A stretch of DNA of 35,310 nt from Rhodocyclales bacterium (GCA_016215645.1 JACRIX010000106.1:1-35310), one strand, 5' to 3'; positions 1 through 8,199 are shown, numbered from the stretch's first letter. A program made the numbers and translations. Notes: generated by a model not told the origin, from the sequence alone.

Positions 1-525
1 GGTGCCGAGCAGCACCCAGCGCTTGGCCGAGCCGCCGTCCTTGCCCATCAGGTATTCGACGGCCGGGATCGCCTGCTGGTTGGGCGCGGCGCCGGTGTAG
101 AAGACGTTCTTTTCGAGTTCCTCGCCCTCGTACTGGACGGGGTAGAAGAGCAGGCCGTTGAGTTCCTTGAACACCGGGTTCACGGATTTCCGCGACACCG
201 AAGTCCAGCAGCCGAAGGTCACGGCGACCTTGTCCTGGGTCAGCAACTGACGGGCCTTTTCGGCGAACAGCGGCCAGTTGGAAGCGGGGTCGACCACCAC
301 GGGCTCCAGCTTCTTGCCCAACACGCCGCCCTTGGCGTTGATTTCCTCGATCGCCATCAGCGCGGTTTCCTTGAGCGCCGTTTCCGAAATGGCCATGGTT
401 CCTGAGAGGGAATGCAGGATGCCTACCTTGATGGTGTCGGCGGCGACGGCGGGCTGGGTGACAAAGCCGGCGGCGACGAGAGCGATGGTGACAGCGGTGG
501 CCTTGACGAAATTGCGACGTTGCAT
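1..525 (-). CDS. urtA: Urea ABC transporter substrate-binding protein UrtA (5' part; cut by window edge)
   Basis: The reading frame starts at ATG 525-523 and runs off the left edge, giving the first 175 residues of a protein that is usually a little over 400. The N-terminus (MQRRNFVKA...[11 protein letters not shown]) is a signal peptide with a twin-arginine-like RRNFVK motif and an Ala-rich cleavage region near residues 27-29. The mature part begins with the periplasmic-binding fold typical of Urt[17 protein letters not shown], then NAKGGVLGK, then [16 protein letters not shown] and a PVQYEGEE stretch. These are hallmarks of the urea/short-chain amide family rather than leucine-binding proteins. 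The protein would bind urea in the periplasm for UrtBCDE, which are presumably further left. A Shine-Dalgarno-like AAGGGG lies seven bases before the start. A sigma-54 box lies about 70 bases upstream, fitting nitrogen control. Confidence 0.93.
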   Translation of the reverse strand, partial: MQRRNFVKATAVTIALVAAGFVTQPAVAADTIKVGILHSLSGTMAISETALKETALMAIEEINAKGGVLGKKLEPVVVDPASNWPLFAEKARQLLTQDKVAVTFGCWTSVSRKSVNPVFKELNGLLFYPVQYEGEELEKNVFYTGAAPNQQAIPAVEYLMGKDGGSAKRWVLLGT

Positions 526-591
526 GGTGTACCCCTTTCGATGGATGTAGGCGAACAAACCGTCTGATTGGAAACGGTGCCGTCCTTACAT

Positions 592-607
592 AGCGAAGGG
601 CGTGCCA
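592..607 (-). promoter_or_regulatory. Candidate sigma-54 (-24/-12) promoter of urtA
   Basis: Read on the minus strand the site is TGGCAC, GCCCT, TCGCT. This fits the sigma-54 consensus TGGCAC-N5-TTGCW with one mismatch, and the invariant GG and GC are exactly ten bases apart. Initiation about 12 bases downstream would leave a leader of roughly 55 bases before the urtA start at 525. RpoN/NtrC control of urea transport genes is established in other proteobacteria. Further upstream, a GCACCA-CAT-TGGG element (711-723) and a TGGTG-CGTA-CACCA inverted repeat (750-763) lie at enhancer distance but match NtrC sites only partly. Nothing else was recognised in the 526-784 gap. Confidence 0.6.
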
Positions 608-784
608 TGCAGTGAAGGATGGCGGCGAAACCGCTGCAATCCTCTGTTCCTGCTGGTTTAAGCCTCAAGTTACGGGGTCCCGCAAGGCGGCGCATGCTGA
701 AATCCTGGGCGCACCACATTGGGTAGCGCGAAATATCCCCGCTCCGAAATGGTGCGTACACCACCTCGACCAGACTTGAGGAAC

Positions 785-943
785 TTATTTCTTCTTGCGT
801 GCAGCCGGCTTGCGCGGCTTGGCTGTTGCCTCGGTATCGGCGGTTTTGGGCGGCGCGTCGCCGAGCACACCCTTGAGCGGGCAGATCTTGAAGGCCGGGC
901 ATTTCTGGCAGCCGGCGACGATGGCGATGGGGCAGACGGTCAT
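785..943 (-). CDS. Small four-cysteine protein with basic tail, function unknown
   Basis: This 52-residue protein starts at ATG 943-941, with AAGGA seven bases upstream, and ends at TAA 785-787. Four cysteines lie in the first 21 residues (MTVCPIAIVAGCQKCPAF..CPLKG), spaced C4-x7-C12-x2-C15-x5-C21, two of them followed directly and one nearly so by proline. The remainder is a low-complexity Ala/Pro/Lys tail ending PRKPAARKKK. There is no signal peptide or membrane segment. The cysteine pattern could hold an iron-sulfur cluster or zinc, but that is inference only. I believe similar short proteins occur in related bacteria but cannot name a family. It lies 74 bases downstream of the yqgE-like gene on the same strand. 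A longer upstream extension of the frame to 1198 overlaps that gene and has no support. Confidence 0.7.
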   Translation of the reverse strand: MTVCPIAIVAGCQKCPAFKICPLKGVLGDAPPKTADTEATAKPRKPAARKKK

Positions 944-1017
944 GACGTTTCCTTGTGGCAGAACACCGAGGCCGCGCAGTATGCCGGGCGCGAACCCGGC
1001 GAAGTAGTCGGCGGCGC

Positions 1018-1644
1018 CTAATCGTCGGCCAGCGCAAGCGCCGCAGGATGCGGCGCGCGAACCATGCGCTGGGTCGACTGCCGCAACAACTTCTGCCACA
1101 AGTCGCCTAGCGGTTCGCTGAACAGGACATCGGCATCGACCGGCAATAGATACCAGTCGCCACGATCGATTTCGTTCTCCAGTTGTCCCGGCGCCCAACT
1201 GGCAAAGCCATCGAAAACGCGCAATCGATCGGTCGGCGTCGACGCCTCGACCAGACGCCGCAGGCTGCCGCCGTCGCTGCTGATATAGAGGTGCTCGGCC
1301 AGCGTGATGGCGGCCTTTGGCGCAAGCTCCGAACGCACCAGGAAGACGATCTGCCCCCTTGAAACCGGGCCGCCATAGTGCAGCCGATGTTGTGTGGCCA
1401 GACGAAAATCGGGAAAAACCTGATCGAGGCTGATTTCGAACGGGCGATTCACGATCACGCCGATGGTGGATTTGCTGCGCCCGTGTCGGGTGACCAGCAC
1501 CACGGTTTCGCGAAAGCGCGGATCGACCATTTCCTCGTTGGCGATCAGCAACACCGAGCGGTTGGGTGCCGGCTCCTCAGCGGCGAGAACCAGCCAGGGC
1601 GCCAGCCCGCAGACCAGAAGCAGAAAGGCAGCCCAGTGTCGCAT
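1018..1644 (-). CDS. YqgE/AlgH family protein (UPF0301) with an N-terminal signal peptide
   Basis: The 208-residue product starts at ATG 1644-1642 and ends at TAG 1018-1020. Residues 1-22 (MRHWAAFLLLVCGLAPWLVLAAEE) form a signal peptide. The rest carries the YqgE/AlgH pattern: an early NRSVLLIANEEMVDPRF segment, VVLVTRHG, IGVIVNRP, then LHYGGPVSRGQIVFLV, and near the C-terminus GFASWAPGQLENEI followed by DWYLLP. Ordinary YqgE is about 185-190 residues and cytoplasmic, so this copy differs in being routed to the envelope. The biochemical role of the family is unknown. The gene lies 29 bases after the membrane-protein gene on the same strand and probably shares its transcript. No clear ribosome-binding site is visible; the signal-peptide start is chosen because no ATG or GTG lies in frame within the short gap upstream. 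Confidence 0.85.
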   Translation of the reverse strand: MRHWAAFLLLVCGLAPWLVLAAEEPAPNRSVLLIANEEMVDPRFRETVVLVTRHGRSKSTIGVIVNRPFEISLDQVFPDFRLATQHRLHYGGPVSRGQIVFLVRSELAPKAAITLAEHLYISSDGGSLRRLVEASTPTDRLRVFDGFASWAPGQLENEIDRGDWYLLPVDADVLFSEPLGDLWQKLLRQSTQRMVRAPHPAALALADD

Positions 1645-1673
1645 CGGCGAACGGCGCGACGCCGCGACAAGTT

Positions 1674-2096
1674 TCAGGCTGTCGCCGGCACCGGCATGGC
1701 ACGCCGGTCGCTCAGCGCCAGCCAGCCGCGGATGACGCGGTAGAGCACCCAGAGTCCGGCGCTGACCGCAACCACCCAGGCCAGGGGGAGGCCAATGATG
1801 GTAATCACCAGGAAGCCGGCAACCAGCAGCCATAGCGCGGCGAACCAGAAAGTACGCATCTGCCAGCGCCAGTGCGTGGCGAGCCAGGTGCCGCGGACGC
1901 GATCGCGCGTCATTACATTGATGATGACGGCAATGATGGACAGCCAGCTGGCGACAAAGGCAAAAATGATGGTGCTTGACGTAACGATCCCGGTCACCGC
2001 CGCGAACGCGTGCATGCCGTACATCACGTGGCACCAGGCGCGCGGGCCCTCCAGGGTGTCGTCGTTGTGAGCGGGTATCACTTCGACATCGGTCAT
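1674..2096 (-). CDS. Small multi-pass membrane protein (DUF4870/Tic20-like), function unknown
   Basis: The predicted protein has 140 residues starting at ATG 2096-2094, with GGAGGAGGG just upstream. The adjoining ATG at 2099 is also possible, but GGAGG is seven bases from the chosen one. After a short soluble start (MTDVEVIPAHNDD) come about three to four hydrophobic segments: HAFAAVTGIVTSSTIIFAF, WLSIIAVIINVM, FWFAALWLLVAGFLVITIIG and LAWVVAVSAGLWVLYRV. Between the first pair and the last pair sits a conserved-looking loop, TRDRVRGTWLATHWRWQMRTF. This layout resembles the DUF4870/Tic20-like group seen in many betaproteobacteria. It sits between ubiD and the exported YqgE-like gene on the same strand; no direct role can be assigned. 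Confidence 0.75.
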   Translation of the reverse strand: MTDVEVIPAHNDDTLEGPRAWCHVMYGMHAFAAVTGIVTSSTIIFAFVASWLSIIAVIINVMTRDRVRGTWLATHWRWQMRTFWFAALWLLVAGFLVITIIGLPLAWVVAVSAGLWVLYRVIRGWLALSDRRAMPVPATA

Positions 2097-2174
2097 CATC
2101 CCTCCTCCAATTGCTGTTACCGCCGGTGCCCGGGACACCGGTCCGGACTTGTGAGCCGTCTGCGCGGCTGCCTG

Positions 2175-3665
2175 CTACAAGCCCAATTGCTCCCAGAGTG
2201 CGTCGACGCGCGCTTTGACCGCTATATCCATCGCGATAGGACGGCCCCACTCGCGCAGGGTCTCGCCAGGCCACTTGTTGGTCGCGTCGATACCCATTTT
2301 GCTCCCCAGACCCGCCACCGGTGAAGCGAAATCAAGGTAATCAATGGGCGTATTCTCGGCAATCAGCGTATCACGGGCGGCATCGACCCGGGTGGTCAGG
2401 GCCCAGATCACCTCCTGCCAGGAACGCACGTCCACATCCGCGTCGGTGACGATGATGAACTTGGTGTACATGAACTGGCGCAGGAAGCTCCAGATGCCGA
2501 ACATGATGCGCCTGGCGTGGCCGGGATAGGCCTTCCTGATGCTGACCACGGCCATGCGGTAGGAGCAGCCCTCGGGCGGCAGGTAGAAGTCGACGATCTC
2601 GGGAAAGGTCTTGCGCAGCAGCGGGACGAAGACTTCGTTGAGCGCCAGGCCCAGCACCGCCGGCTCGTCGGGCGGCTTGCCGGTGTAGGTCGAATGGTAA
2701 ATGGCGTCGCGGCGCAGGGTGACGCGCTCGACGGTGAATACCGGAAATTCGGAGACCTCGTTGTAATAGCCGGTGTGGTCGCCAAACGGCCCTTCCAGGG
2801 CTGTCTCAACGGGCTCGATCACGCCTTCGAGCACGATCTCGGCGGAGGCCGGCACCTGCAGGTCGGAGCCGAGGCATTTCACCACCTCGCTCTTGGCACC
2901 GCGCAGCAGGCCGGCGAACTGGTATTCGGACAGCGTGTCGGGCACCGGCGTCACGGCACCGAGGATGGTCGCCGGGTCGGCGCCGATCACCACCGCCACC
3001 GGGAAGGGCTGGCCCGGCTTAGCGGCGCCGTGCTCGCGGAAGTCCAGCGCGCCGCCGCGATGGGCAAGCCAGCGCATGATCAGTTTGTTTGGCCCCAGTA
3101 GCTGCTGGCGGTAGATACCCAGGTTCTGCCGCTCCTTGTGCGGCCCGCGCGTGACCACCAGACCCCAGGTGATCAGCGGTGCGGCATCGCCCGGCCAGCA
3201 GGTCTGGATCGGCAGGCGGGCGAGATCGAGGTCCTTGCCCTGCCACACGACTTCCTGGCAGGGCGCGGAAGACACGACCTTCGGCGCCATGTTGAGCACC
3301 TGCTTCAGTAGCGGCAGCTTGTCCCAGGCGTCCCGCAGGCCCTTGGGCGGTTCGGGTTCCTTGAGGTAGGCCAGCAGTTCGCCGACACCGCGCAGGCGCG
3401 TCTTCCAGTCGCCGCCGCGATCGTCGGCCTCGGCGCCCATGGCGATGCCCATGGCCACGCGTTCGGGCGTACCGAACAGGTTGGCCAGCACCGGCATGGC
3501 GTGGCCCTTGGGCTTCTCGAAGAGCAGGGCGGGACCGCCGGCACGCAGCACGCGATCGGCGATCTCGGTCATTTCCAGCACCGGATCGACTTCCACCGTG
3601 ATGCGCTTGAGCTGGCCGGCGGCCTCAAGCTGGCGCAGGAAATCGCGCAAGTCGGAGTATTTCAT
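2175..3665 (-). CDS. ubiD: UbiD, 4-hydroxy-3-polyprenylbenzoate decarboxylase
   Basis: This is a full-length 496-residue UbiD starting at ATG 3665-3663 ([14 protein letters not shown]). It removes the carboxyl group of 3-octaprenyl-4-hydroxybenzoate in ubiquinone synthesis, using prenylated FMN supplied by a UbiX protein not seen here. Family signatures are the NLGIYRQQ segment (181-188) and [13 protein letters not shown] in the cofactor region, the EIVLEG stretch near 276-281, and [10 protein letters not shown] around 294-303. The C-terminal [22 protein letters not shown] is typical. The length matches the E. coli enzyme. A TTAAAAT hexamer region ends only a few bases before the start codon, and there is no Shine-Dalgarno sequence. 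The other ring-modifying gene, ubiA, lies 1.9 kb away in the same orientation, separated by a kinase gene. Confidence 0.96.
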   Translation of the reverse strand: MKYSDLRDFLRQLEAAGQLKRITVEVDPVLEMTEIADRVLRAGGPALLFEKPKGHAMPVLANLFGTPERVAMGIAMGAEADDRGGDWKTRLRGVGELLAYLKEPEPPKGLRDAWDKLPLLKQVLNMAPKVVSSAPCQEVVWQGKDLDLARLPIQTCWPGDAAPLITWGLVVTRGPHKERQNLGIYRQQLLGPNKLIMRWLAHRGGALDFREHGAAKPGQPFPVAVVIGADPATILGAVTPVPDTLSEYQFAGLLRGAKSEVVKCLGSDLQVPASAEIVLEGVIEPVETALEGPFGDHTGYYNEVSEFPVFTVERVTLRRDAIYHSTYTGKPPDEPAVLGLALNEVFVPLLRKTFPEIVDFYLPPEGCSYRMAVVSIRKAYPGHARRIMFGIWSFLRQFMYTKFIIVTDADVDVRSWQEVIWALTTRVDAARDTLIAENTPIDYLDFASPVAGLGSKMGIDATNKWPGETLREWGRPIAMDIAVKARVDALWEQLGL

Positions 3666-3775
3666 TGTCCGATTTTAACCGTGCGGCGTTGAAAGTCGGC
3701 GGCCGTGGCACGGCGGCCCGCGCCGCGGCAGGATTGTCGGCTACCATCGGCCTCCCGTATCGCAATGCACAGACG

Positions 3776-5578
3776 ATGAACAGCGGTTATATTTCGGCAG
3801 AGGAACGCGACGCCGTCGAGGCCGAGCAAATCAAGGCCTTTTTCCGCGAAACCAACGACCAGAACCTCGCCGGCGCCCTGGTGCTGAGCCTGCTCGTGTA
3901 TGTCGTGCACGAGGGCATTCCGGCCTGGACCTGGCAACCGGCCCTGCTTACGCTTTACGCCGTCACCCTGGTGCGCGCCTGGCAGGTGAAGCGCTACCGC
4001 ACCGCGCCGCTCAGTCGCAGCACGGCGCAATGGGGCCGCAGCCAAGCGGTTACCGGCGCACTCGCGGGCATCTGCTGGGGCTTCGCCAATACCGCGATGC
4101 TGACCCACCTGCCCACCGAGGCGCAGTTGCTGATCCTGACCGTGATCACGGTCTCGGCCTCGGTCAACGCCGCGGAAGGCTTCGCCTACGTAGCGCCCTC
4201 GCGCGCCTACATCCTCGCTGCCATCGTGCCGCCGACAGCCTGGTTGCTGACGGTCGGCGATCGCCTGCACACGATACTCGGCGTGATGCTGCTGATTTTC
4301 CTGCCGATCACGCTATGGCAGGCGGTCAAGCGCAACCGTATCTTCATCGAGGCCCAGCAACTGCGCTTTCGCAACGAGGCCCTGGCGGCGGAACTGACCG
4401 TGCAACGCGACGTCGCCGAGCAGGCCTACCGCAGCAAGGCGCGTTTCCTTGCCGCCGCCAGCCATGACCTGCGCCAGCCGATGCAAGCCCTGGCCATCTT
4501 CCATGAACTGCTGGCGCACGAAACCCAGACCGCGCGCGGCGCCGAATTGCTGGCCAGCGCACGAGCGTCGGCCGAGGCCATGGCGACCCTGCTGGCCGCC
4601 CTGCTCGACGTTTCCAAACTCGATGCCAACGTCGTCAGCGTCGATTGCCGCGCGTTTCCGCTGCAAACGCTGCTCGACGAAATGGCGCGCGAATTCGCAC
4701 CGATCGCCGCGCAAAAGGGCATCGCGCTGCGCGTCCGGCCCAGCGCCGCGATAGTGCATAGCGACCCCGCGCTGCTCGGCCAGGTGCTGCGCAACCTGTT
4801 GTCGAACGCGATCCGCTACACGCCCGCCGGCCGCGTCCTGCTGGCCTGCCGGCAGCGCGGCGGCGGACTGCGAATCGGCGTTTTCGACACCGGCATCGGC
4901 ATCGCCGCGGACCAGCACACGGCGATCTTCGGCGAGTTCTACCAGATCGGCAACGAGGCTCGCGACCGACGCCAGGGCATCGGTCTCGGCCTCGCCATCG
5001 TCGAACGCGTGACGCGCCTGCTCGACCATGCGCTGGACCTGCGTTCGGTGCCGGGACGCGGCTCCTGTTTCTCCGTCAGCGTGCCGCTGGCGCAGATGGC
5101 GTGGCCGCCTGAGCCGACTACCGCGGACGTGGCGCCCGTGCCCTCCGCGATCAGCCTCGACGGCTGCCGCGTCCTCGTCGTCGAGGACGAAGCGGCGATC
5201 CGCGGCGGCCTGCAAACCCTGTTGCAGGACTGGGGATGCGAGGTAAGCACGGCCGGCTCGATGGCCGAGGCGCTGACCGTGGACATCGCGCTGCACGGCA
5301 CGCTCGACGCCGTGGTTTGCGACGTTGGCCTGCCGGGACCGGGCAACGGCATCGATACCATCGCCGCCTTGCGCGCGCGCCATGACCCCGACCTGCCCGC
5401 GCTGCTGGTCACCGGCGACACCAGCCAGGCCGCCCTGCGGGCCGCCCACGAGGCCGGCCTGGTGGTTTTGCACAAGCCGATCAAGCCGGCACGGCTGCGC
5501 GCCGCGCTCAGCCATGCCGTCGCCACCCGGCCGCAGCGGGGCGAACGCCCTAGAGCCCCAGCCAGGGCCGCAGGTTGA
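3776..5578 (+). CDS. Membrane-bound hybrid histidine kinase/response regulator
   Basis: The product has 600 residues from ATG 3776. A frame extension back to a TTG at 3665 would overlap the ubiD start and encodes low-complexity sequence, so it was not used. Residues 31-182 form about six membrane segments. A short coiled region leads to a HisKA domain with the phosphoacceptor H230 in [14 protein letters not shown]. The ATPase domain follows ([11 protein letters not shown] 340-350, FDTGIGIA 370-377, [12 protein letters not shown] 401-412). A C-terminal receiver domain runs from about 464 to 582, with acidic pocket E470/D471, phosphoacceptor D516 (VVCDVGLPG) and K567. It probably autophosphorylates in response to a membrane or cytoplasmic cue and passes phosphate to its own receiver. 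No partner regulator is adjacent. The 3' end overlaps the convergent ubiA gene by 29 bases. Confidence 0.9.
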   Translation: MNSGYISAEERDAVEAEQIKAFFRETNDQNLAGALVLSLLVYVVHEGIPAWTWQPALLTLYAVTLVRAWQVKRYRTAPLSRSTAQWGRSQAVTGALAGICWGFANTAMLTHLPTEAQLLILTVITVSASVNAAEGFAYVAPSRAYILAAIVPPTAWLLTVGDRLHTILGVMLLIFLPITLWQAVKRNRIFIEAQQLRFRNEALAAELTVQRDVAEQAYRSKARFLAAASHDLRQPMQALAIFHELLAHETQTARGAELLASARASAEAMATLLAALLDVSKLDANVVSVDCRAFPLQTLLDEMAREFAPIAAQKGIALRVRPSAAIVHSDPALLGQVLRNLLSNAIRYTPAGRVLLACRQRGGGLRIGVFDTGIGIAADQHTAIFGEFYQIGNEARDRRQGIGLGLAIVERVTRLLDHALDLRSVPGRGSCFSVSVPLAQMAWPPEPTTADVAPVPSAISLDGCRVLVVEDEAAIRGGLQTLLQDWGCEVSTAGSMAEALTVDIALHGTLDAVVCDVGLPGPGNGIDTIAALRARHDPDLPALLVTGDTSQAALRAAHEAGLVVLHKPIKPARLRAALSHAVATRPQRGERPRAPARAAG

Positions 5579-6446
5579 GTTCGGCGACGATGCCGGCAAA
5601 GACTACCGCGCCGAACCAGTTGTTGTGGCGGAAGGCCTTGAAGCAGCCATCGCGCTCGCGCTCACGGATCAACGTGTAGTGGTAGGCGGCAATCAGTGCC
5701 GCCAGCGCCAGGCCGCTGAAGTAGCCGACGCCATAGTGCTGGTCCCAGCCGATCACGCCGAGGATGCCCAGGGTGATGGTGTAGCAGCTCATCACGGCGA
5801 TGACGTCGAAGCGGCCGAAAGTGATGGCGGCGGTGCGAATGCCGATCTTCACATCGTCGTCGCGATCGACCATGGCGTACTCGGTATCGTAGGCCAGGGC
5901 CCAGAAGATGTTGGCGACCAGCAGGGTCCAGCCCAGTGGACCGACCTCACCGGTGACGGCGGCAAAAGCCATGGGGATGCCGAAGCCGAAAGCCACGCCC
6001 AGGTAGGCCTGCGGCAGGGCGAAGAAGCGCTTGGTGAAGGGGTAGCTCGCCGCGAGGAAGAGCGCAACCAGGGTCAGTTGCCAGACCTCGCGCATGATCG
6101 GCAGGGCAACCAGGAAGGCGCACAGGCACAGCAACGCGAACAGCACCAGCGCCTCGCGCACCGACACGGTTCCGGCGGCCAGCGGCCGTTCCCGAGTACG
6201 CTTGACGTGGGGATCGAAGCCGCGGTCGGCGTAGTCGTTGATCACGCAACCGGCCGAACGCATCAACAAGGTACCGAGGGCGAAGATCCACACCAGCAGG
6301 ATGTGCGGCTGCCCCTCGGTAGCCAGCCACAGCGCCCAGAAGGTGGGCCACAGCAGCAGCAAGGTGCCGATCGGCTTGTCCAGCCGCATCAGCTTTTCGT
6401 AAAGATCGAGTTTCCCGCGAATTGCCTGAAGGTCTGCCACGCCCAC
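5550..6446 (-). CDS. ubiA: UbiA, 4-hydroxybenzoate polyprenyltransferase
   Basis: This 298-residue integral membrane enzyme attaches the polyprenyl chain to 4-hydroxybenzoate in ubiquinone synthesis. The first aspartate-rich motif is [20 protein letters not shown] (70-89, with D71, D74 and D78), and the second is [17 protein letters not shown] (186-202). Both bind Mg-diphosphate. The remaining sequence is a series of hydrophobic helices, beginning with [17 protein letters not shown]. Start codons available are GTG at 6446 and GTG at 6440; a stop codon in frame just upstream excludes anything longer. ubiD lies 1.9 kb further along on the same strand, so the two ring-modification genes flank the hybrid kinase. 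The gene is divergent from the hemerythrin-kinase unit across a region with repeated short motifs. Confidence 0.95.
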   Translation of the reverse strand: MGVADLQAIRGKLDLYEKLMRLDKPIGTLLLLWPTFWALWLATEGQPHILLVWIFALGTLLMRSAGCVINDYADRGFDPHVKRTRERPLAAGTVSVREALVLFALLCLCAFLVALPIMREVWQLTLVALFLAASYPFTKRFFALPQAYLGVAFGFGIPMAFAAVTGEVGPLGWTLLVANIFWALAYDTEYAMVDRDDDVKIGIRTAAITFGRFDVIAVMSCYTITLGILGVIGWDQHYGVGYFSGLALAALIAAYHYTLIRERERDGCFKAFRHNNWFGAVVFAGIVAELNLRPWLGL

Positions 6447-6452
6447 GTCACT

Positions 6453-6553
6453 TTGTCCGCCTCAATTGAGGGGATTGTATGGCGGCACCGGGGGAAAAGG
6501 GCCGCCCCATATCCAACTTGTCCGCCGCGCGGTGCAGCCGTCGCCCAATTGAG
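6453..6553. promoter_or_regulatory. Divergent control region with paired motifs and a 12-bp palindrome
   Basis: The ubiA to hemerythrin-kinase gap contains the perfect palindrome CCTCAATTGAGG (6460-6471). Its CAATTGAG half recurs at 6546-6553. TTGTCCGCC also occurs twice, at 6453-6461 and 6518-6526, each copy lying upstream of a CAATTGAG. A GGCGGC/GCCGCC hairpin (6481-6506) sits between them. The arrangement looks like two copies of an operator serving divergent genes, but no known regulator motif was recognised. Confidence 0.35.
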
Positions 6554-6588
6554 AACACGCCCCAATCACGGCATTGCCGGTTCGGGGA

Positions 6589-6594
6589 TAAAAT
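6589..6594 (+). promoter_or_regulatory. Possible -10 element upstream of the receiver stub and hemerythrin kinase
   Basis: GATAAAAT at 6587-6594 contains TAAAAT, a common -10 form, about 38 bases before the ATG of the receiver-like stub at 6632. No convincing -35 hexamer lies at 16-18 bases, so the call rests on the -10 alone. Confidence 0.3.
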
Positions 6595-6631
6595 CGCCGC
6601 CACTGAATCAGCATTGCGATGGGATGCATCC

Positions 6632-6766
6632 ATGCACCGCAGAGTGCTCGCTGATGACGAACCGGACGTGCTCGACGCGGTGTACGGGCTGATGCGCAGC
6701 CAGCCTTGCCGCCAGGGGAATCGTGCGCGAACCGGAACTGAAACGAGGCGAAGGGACGCGCCATGA
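6632..6766 (+). pseudogene. Truncated response-regulator receiver remnant (44 codons)
   Basis: The open frame from ATG 6632 to TGA 6764-6766 encodes 44 residues. The first 22 (MHRRVLADDEPDVLDAVYGLM...) closely resemble the start of a CheY-type receiver: strand beta-1, the acidic DDE pocket and helix alpha-1. One hydrophobic residue is missing from the usual VLxVDDE. After residue 24 the sequence turns into Arg/Thr-rich material with no receiver character, and the phosphoacceptor aspartate, the conserved lysine and any output domain are absent. The simplest reading is a deletion relic of a regulator that once preceded the kinase. Its stop overlaps the kinase start as ATGA, so it might still be translated and couple to the kinase. 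It could also be chance resemblance. Confidence 0.45.
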
Positions 6767-8190
6767 TTGAAGCCTTTCTCTGGTCGGAGCGGTTCGACAC
6801 CGGCATCGACATCGTAGACCACCAGCATCGACACCTGGTCGATCTGGTGAATCGGGTCGGCAGCCATCTCGCCGAGAATTCAGCGCTGGATGAAGCCGAG
6901 CAGCAGGAACTCTTCAAACAGCTGGCGGCCTACGCGCGCGGACATTTTGCCGACGAGGAGCTGCTCATGCGCACGGCCGGAATCGATGCGCGGCACGTCG
7001 ATCAGCATGTTCGCCGCCACCAGGAATTCGTTGCCCAGGTGGTGACGATGTGGCGCGCGCGCGCGACCATGCCGCGGCCAGCGGAAACCTTGCACGGTTT
7101 TCTCGCCTCGTGGCTCACCTATCACATCCTTGGCGAAGACCAGCAGATGGCGCACGAGCTGCACCATGTGGCGTCGGGGATCGCACCTGCGGCGGCGCAC
7201 CAGATGGAGATGACCCAGCGCGACCCCTCGACGATCGCCCTGCTCTCGGCGATGGAAACACTGTATGCGGTACTGGGCGAACGAAACAGCGAACTCGAAG
7301 CGACAAACCAGGAGCTCGAAGCCAGGGTCAGCGCCCGCACGACGTCGCTGGCGGAGGCCAATGCCAGGCTGTCGCAAGAGCAGAACGAACTCCGGGCGCT
7401 CCTGTCCAAGATCGAGCAGGTCCAAACCCAGTTGCGGCAGTCGGAAAAGATGTCGGCCATCGGGCAACTCGCCGCCGGCGTGGCGCATGAGATCAACAAC
7501 CCGATCGGTTTCGTCAGTTCCAACCTGGGCACCCTGACGGGCTATGTCAAGGATCTGCTGCGCGTGATCGCCGCCGGTCAGGGTTACGGTCCGCTCGATG
7601 CCCTGGCGGCCGAGCTCGACCTGGACTATCTGCGCAAGGACATCGAGGATTTGCTCGCGGAGTCGATGGGAGGCCTCGACCGGGTGCGCAAGATCGTCGC
7701 CAACTTGAAGGATTTCTCGCACGTTGACGAAGCGGAATTTCAAGAGGCCGACTTGCTGGTGGGTCTCGAGAGCACGGTCCAGGTGGTGTGGCACGAACTC
7801 AAGTACAAGGTCGATCTGCACCGCGAGCTGACGCCCTTGCCGGCCGTCCAGTGCATCCCCGCCCAGATCAATCAGGTGCTGATGAACCTGCTGGTCAATG
7901 CCGCCCAGGCGATTCCCGATCACGGCGTCGTCACGCTGCGCAGCGGCGTGGGTTCGGCCGGTGTCTGGATCGAGATCGAAGACTCGGGCTGCGGCATGCC
8001 TCCCGAAGTGCAGCAGCGGATCTTCGAACCCTTCTTCACCACCAAGCCGGTCGGCAAGGGGACCGGCCTGGGATTGTCCTTGTCGTATGACATCGTTACC
8101 AAACACGGCGGCAGTTTCGACGTTGCGAGCACGCCGGGTGCAGGCACGCGGATCCGGATCAACCTGCCCCTGACTCGTCCGCAACCCTGA
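6763..8190 (+). CDS. Hemerythrin-domain sensor histidine kinase
   Basis: The protein has 475 residues from ATG 6763, with GAAGGG about eight bases upstream. Residues 1-135 form a bacterial hemerythrin with all seven di-iron ligands in place: H22, H61, E65, H82, H86, H121 and D126. Residues 160-230 form a long coiled coil. The HisKA box SAIGQLAAGVAHEINNP follows, with phosphoacceptor H242. The ATPase domain shows NLLVNAAQAIPDHG (375-388), EDSGCGMPP (406-414), FEPFFTTKPVGKGTGLGLS (421-439) and HGGSF. There are no membrane helices, so it should be cytosolic. Hemerythrins reversibly bind O2 and in signalling proteins report oxygen or redox state; control of the kinase by the di-iron site is inferred. 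No intact receiver partner is adjacent, only the remnant at 6632. Confidence 0.92.
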   Translation: MIEAFLWSERFDTGIDIVDHQHRHLVDLVNRVGSHLAENSALDEAEQQELFKQLAAYARGHFADEELLMRTAGIDARHVDQHVRRHQEFVAQVVTMWRARATMPRPAETLHGFLASWLTYHILGEDQQMAHELHHVASGIAPAAAHQMEMTQRDPSTIALLSAMETLYAVLGERNSELEATNQELEARVSARTTSLAEANARLSQEQNELRALLSKIEQVQTQLRQSEKMSAIGQLAAGVAHEINNPIGFVSSNLGTLTGYVKDLLRVIAAGQGYGPLDALAAELDLDYLRKDIEDLLAESMGGLDRVRKIVANLKDFSHVDEAEFQEADLLVGLESTVQVVWHELKYKVDLHRELTPLPAVQCIPAQINQVLMNLLVNAAQAIPDHGVVTLRSGVGSAGVWIEIEDSGCGMPPEVQQRIFEPFFTTKPVGKGTGLGLSLSYDIVTKHGGSFDVASTPGAGTRIRINLPLTRPQP

Positions 8191-8199
8191 GCGAATACC

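Noticed and set aside
785..1198. A longer 137-codon version of the four-cysteine gene
   Set aside because: The extra N-terminal part overlaps the yqgE-like coding sequence in another frame and has no conserved character; the ATG at 943 has its own ribosome-binding site.
3665..3775. Upstream extension of the hybrid kinase to a TTG overlapping the ubiD start
   Set aside because: The added 37 residues are Gly/Ala/Arg-rich without similarity to sensor domains and would overlap a divergent start codon.
6479..6631. N-terminal extension of the receiver stub back to 6479
   Set aside because: The extra 51 codons cross the putative promoter region and encode no receiver-like sequence; ATG 6632 begins exactly where the similarity begins.
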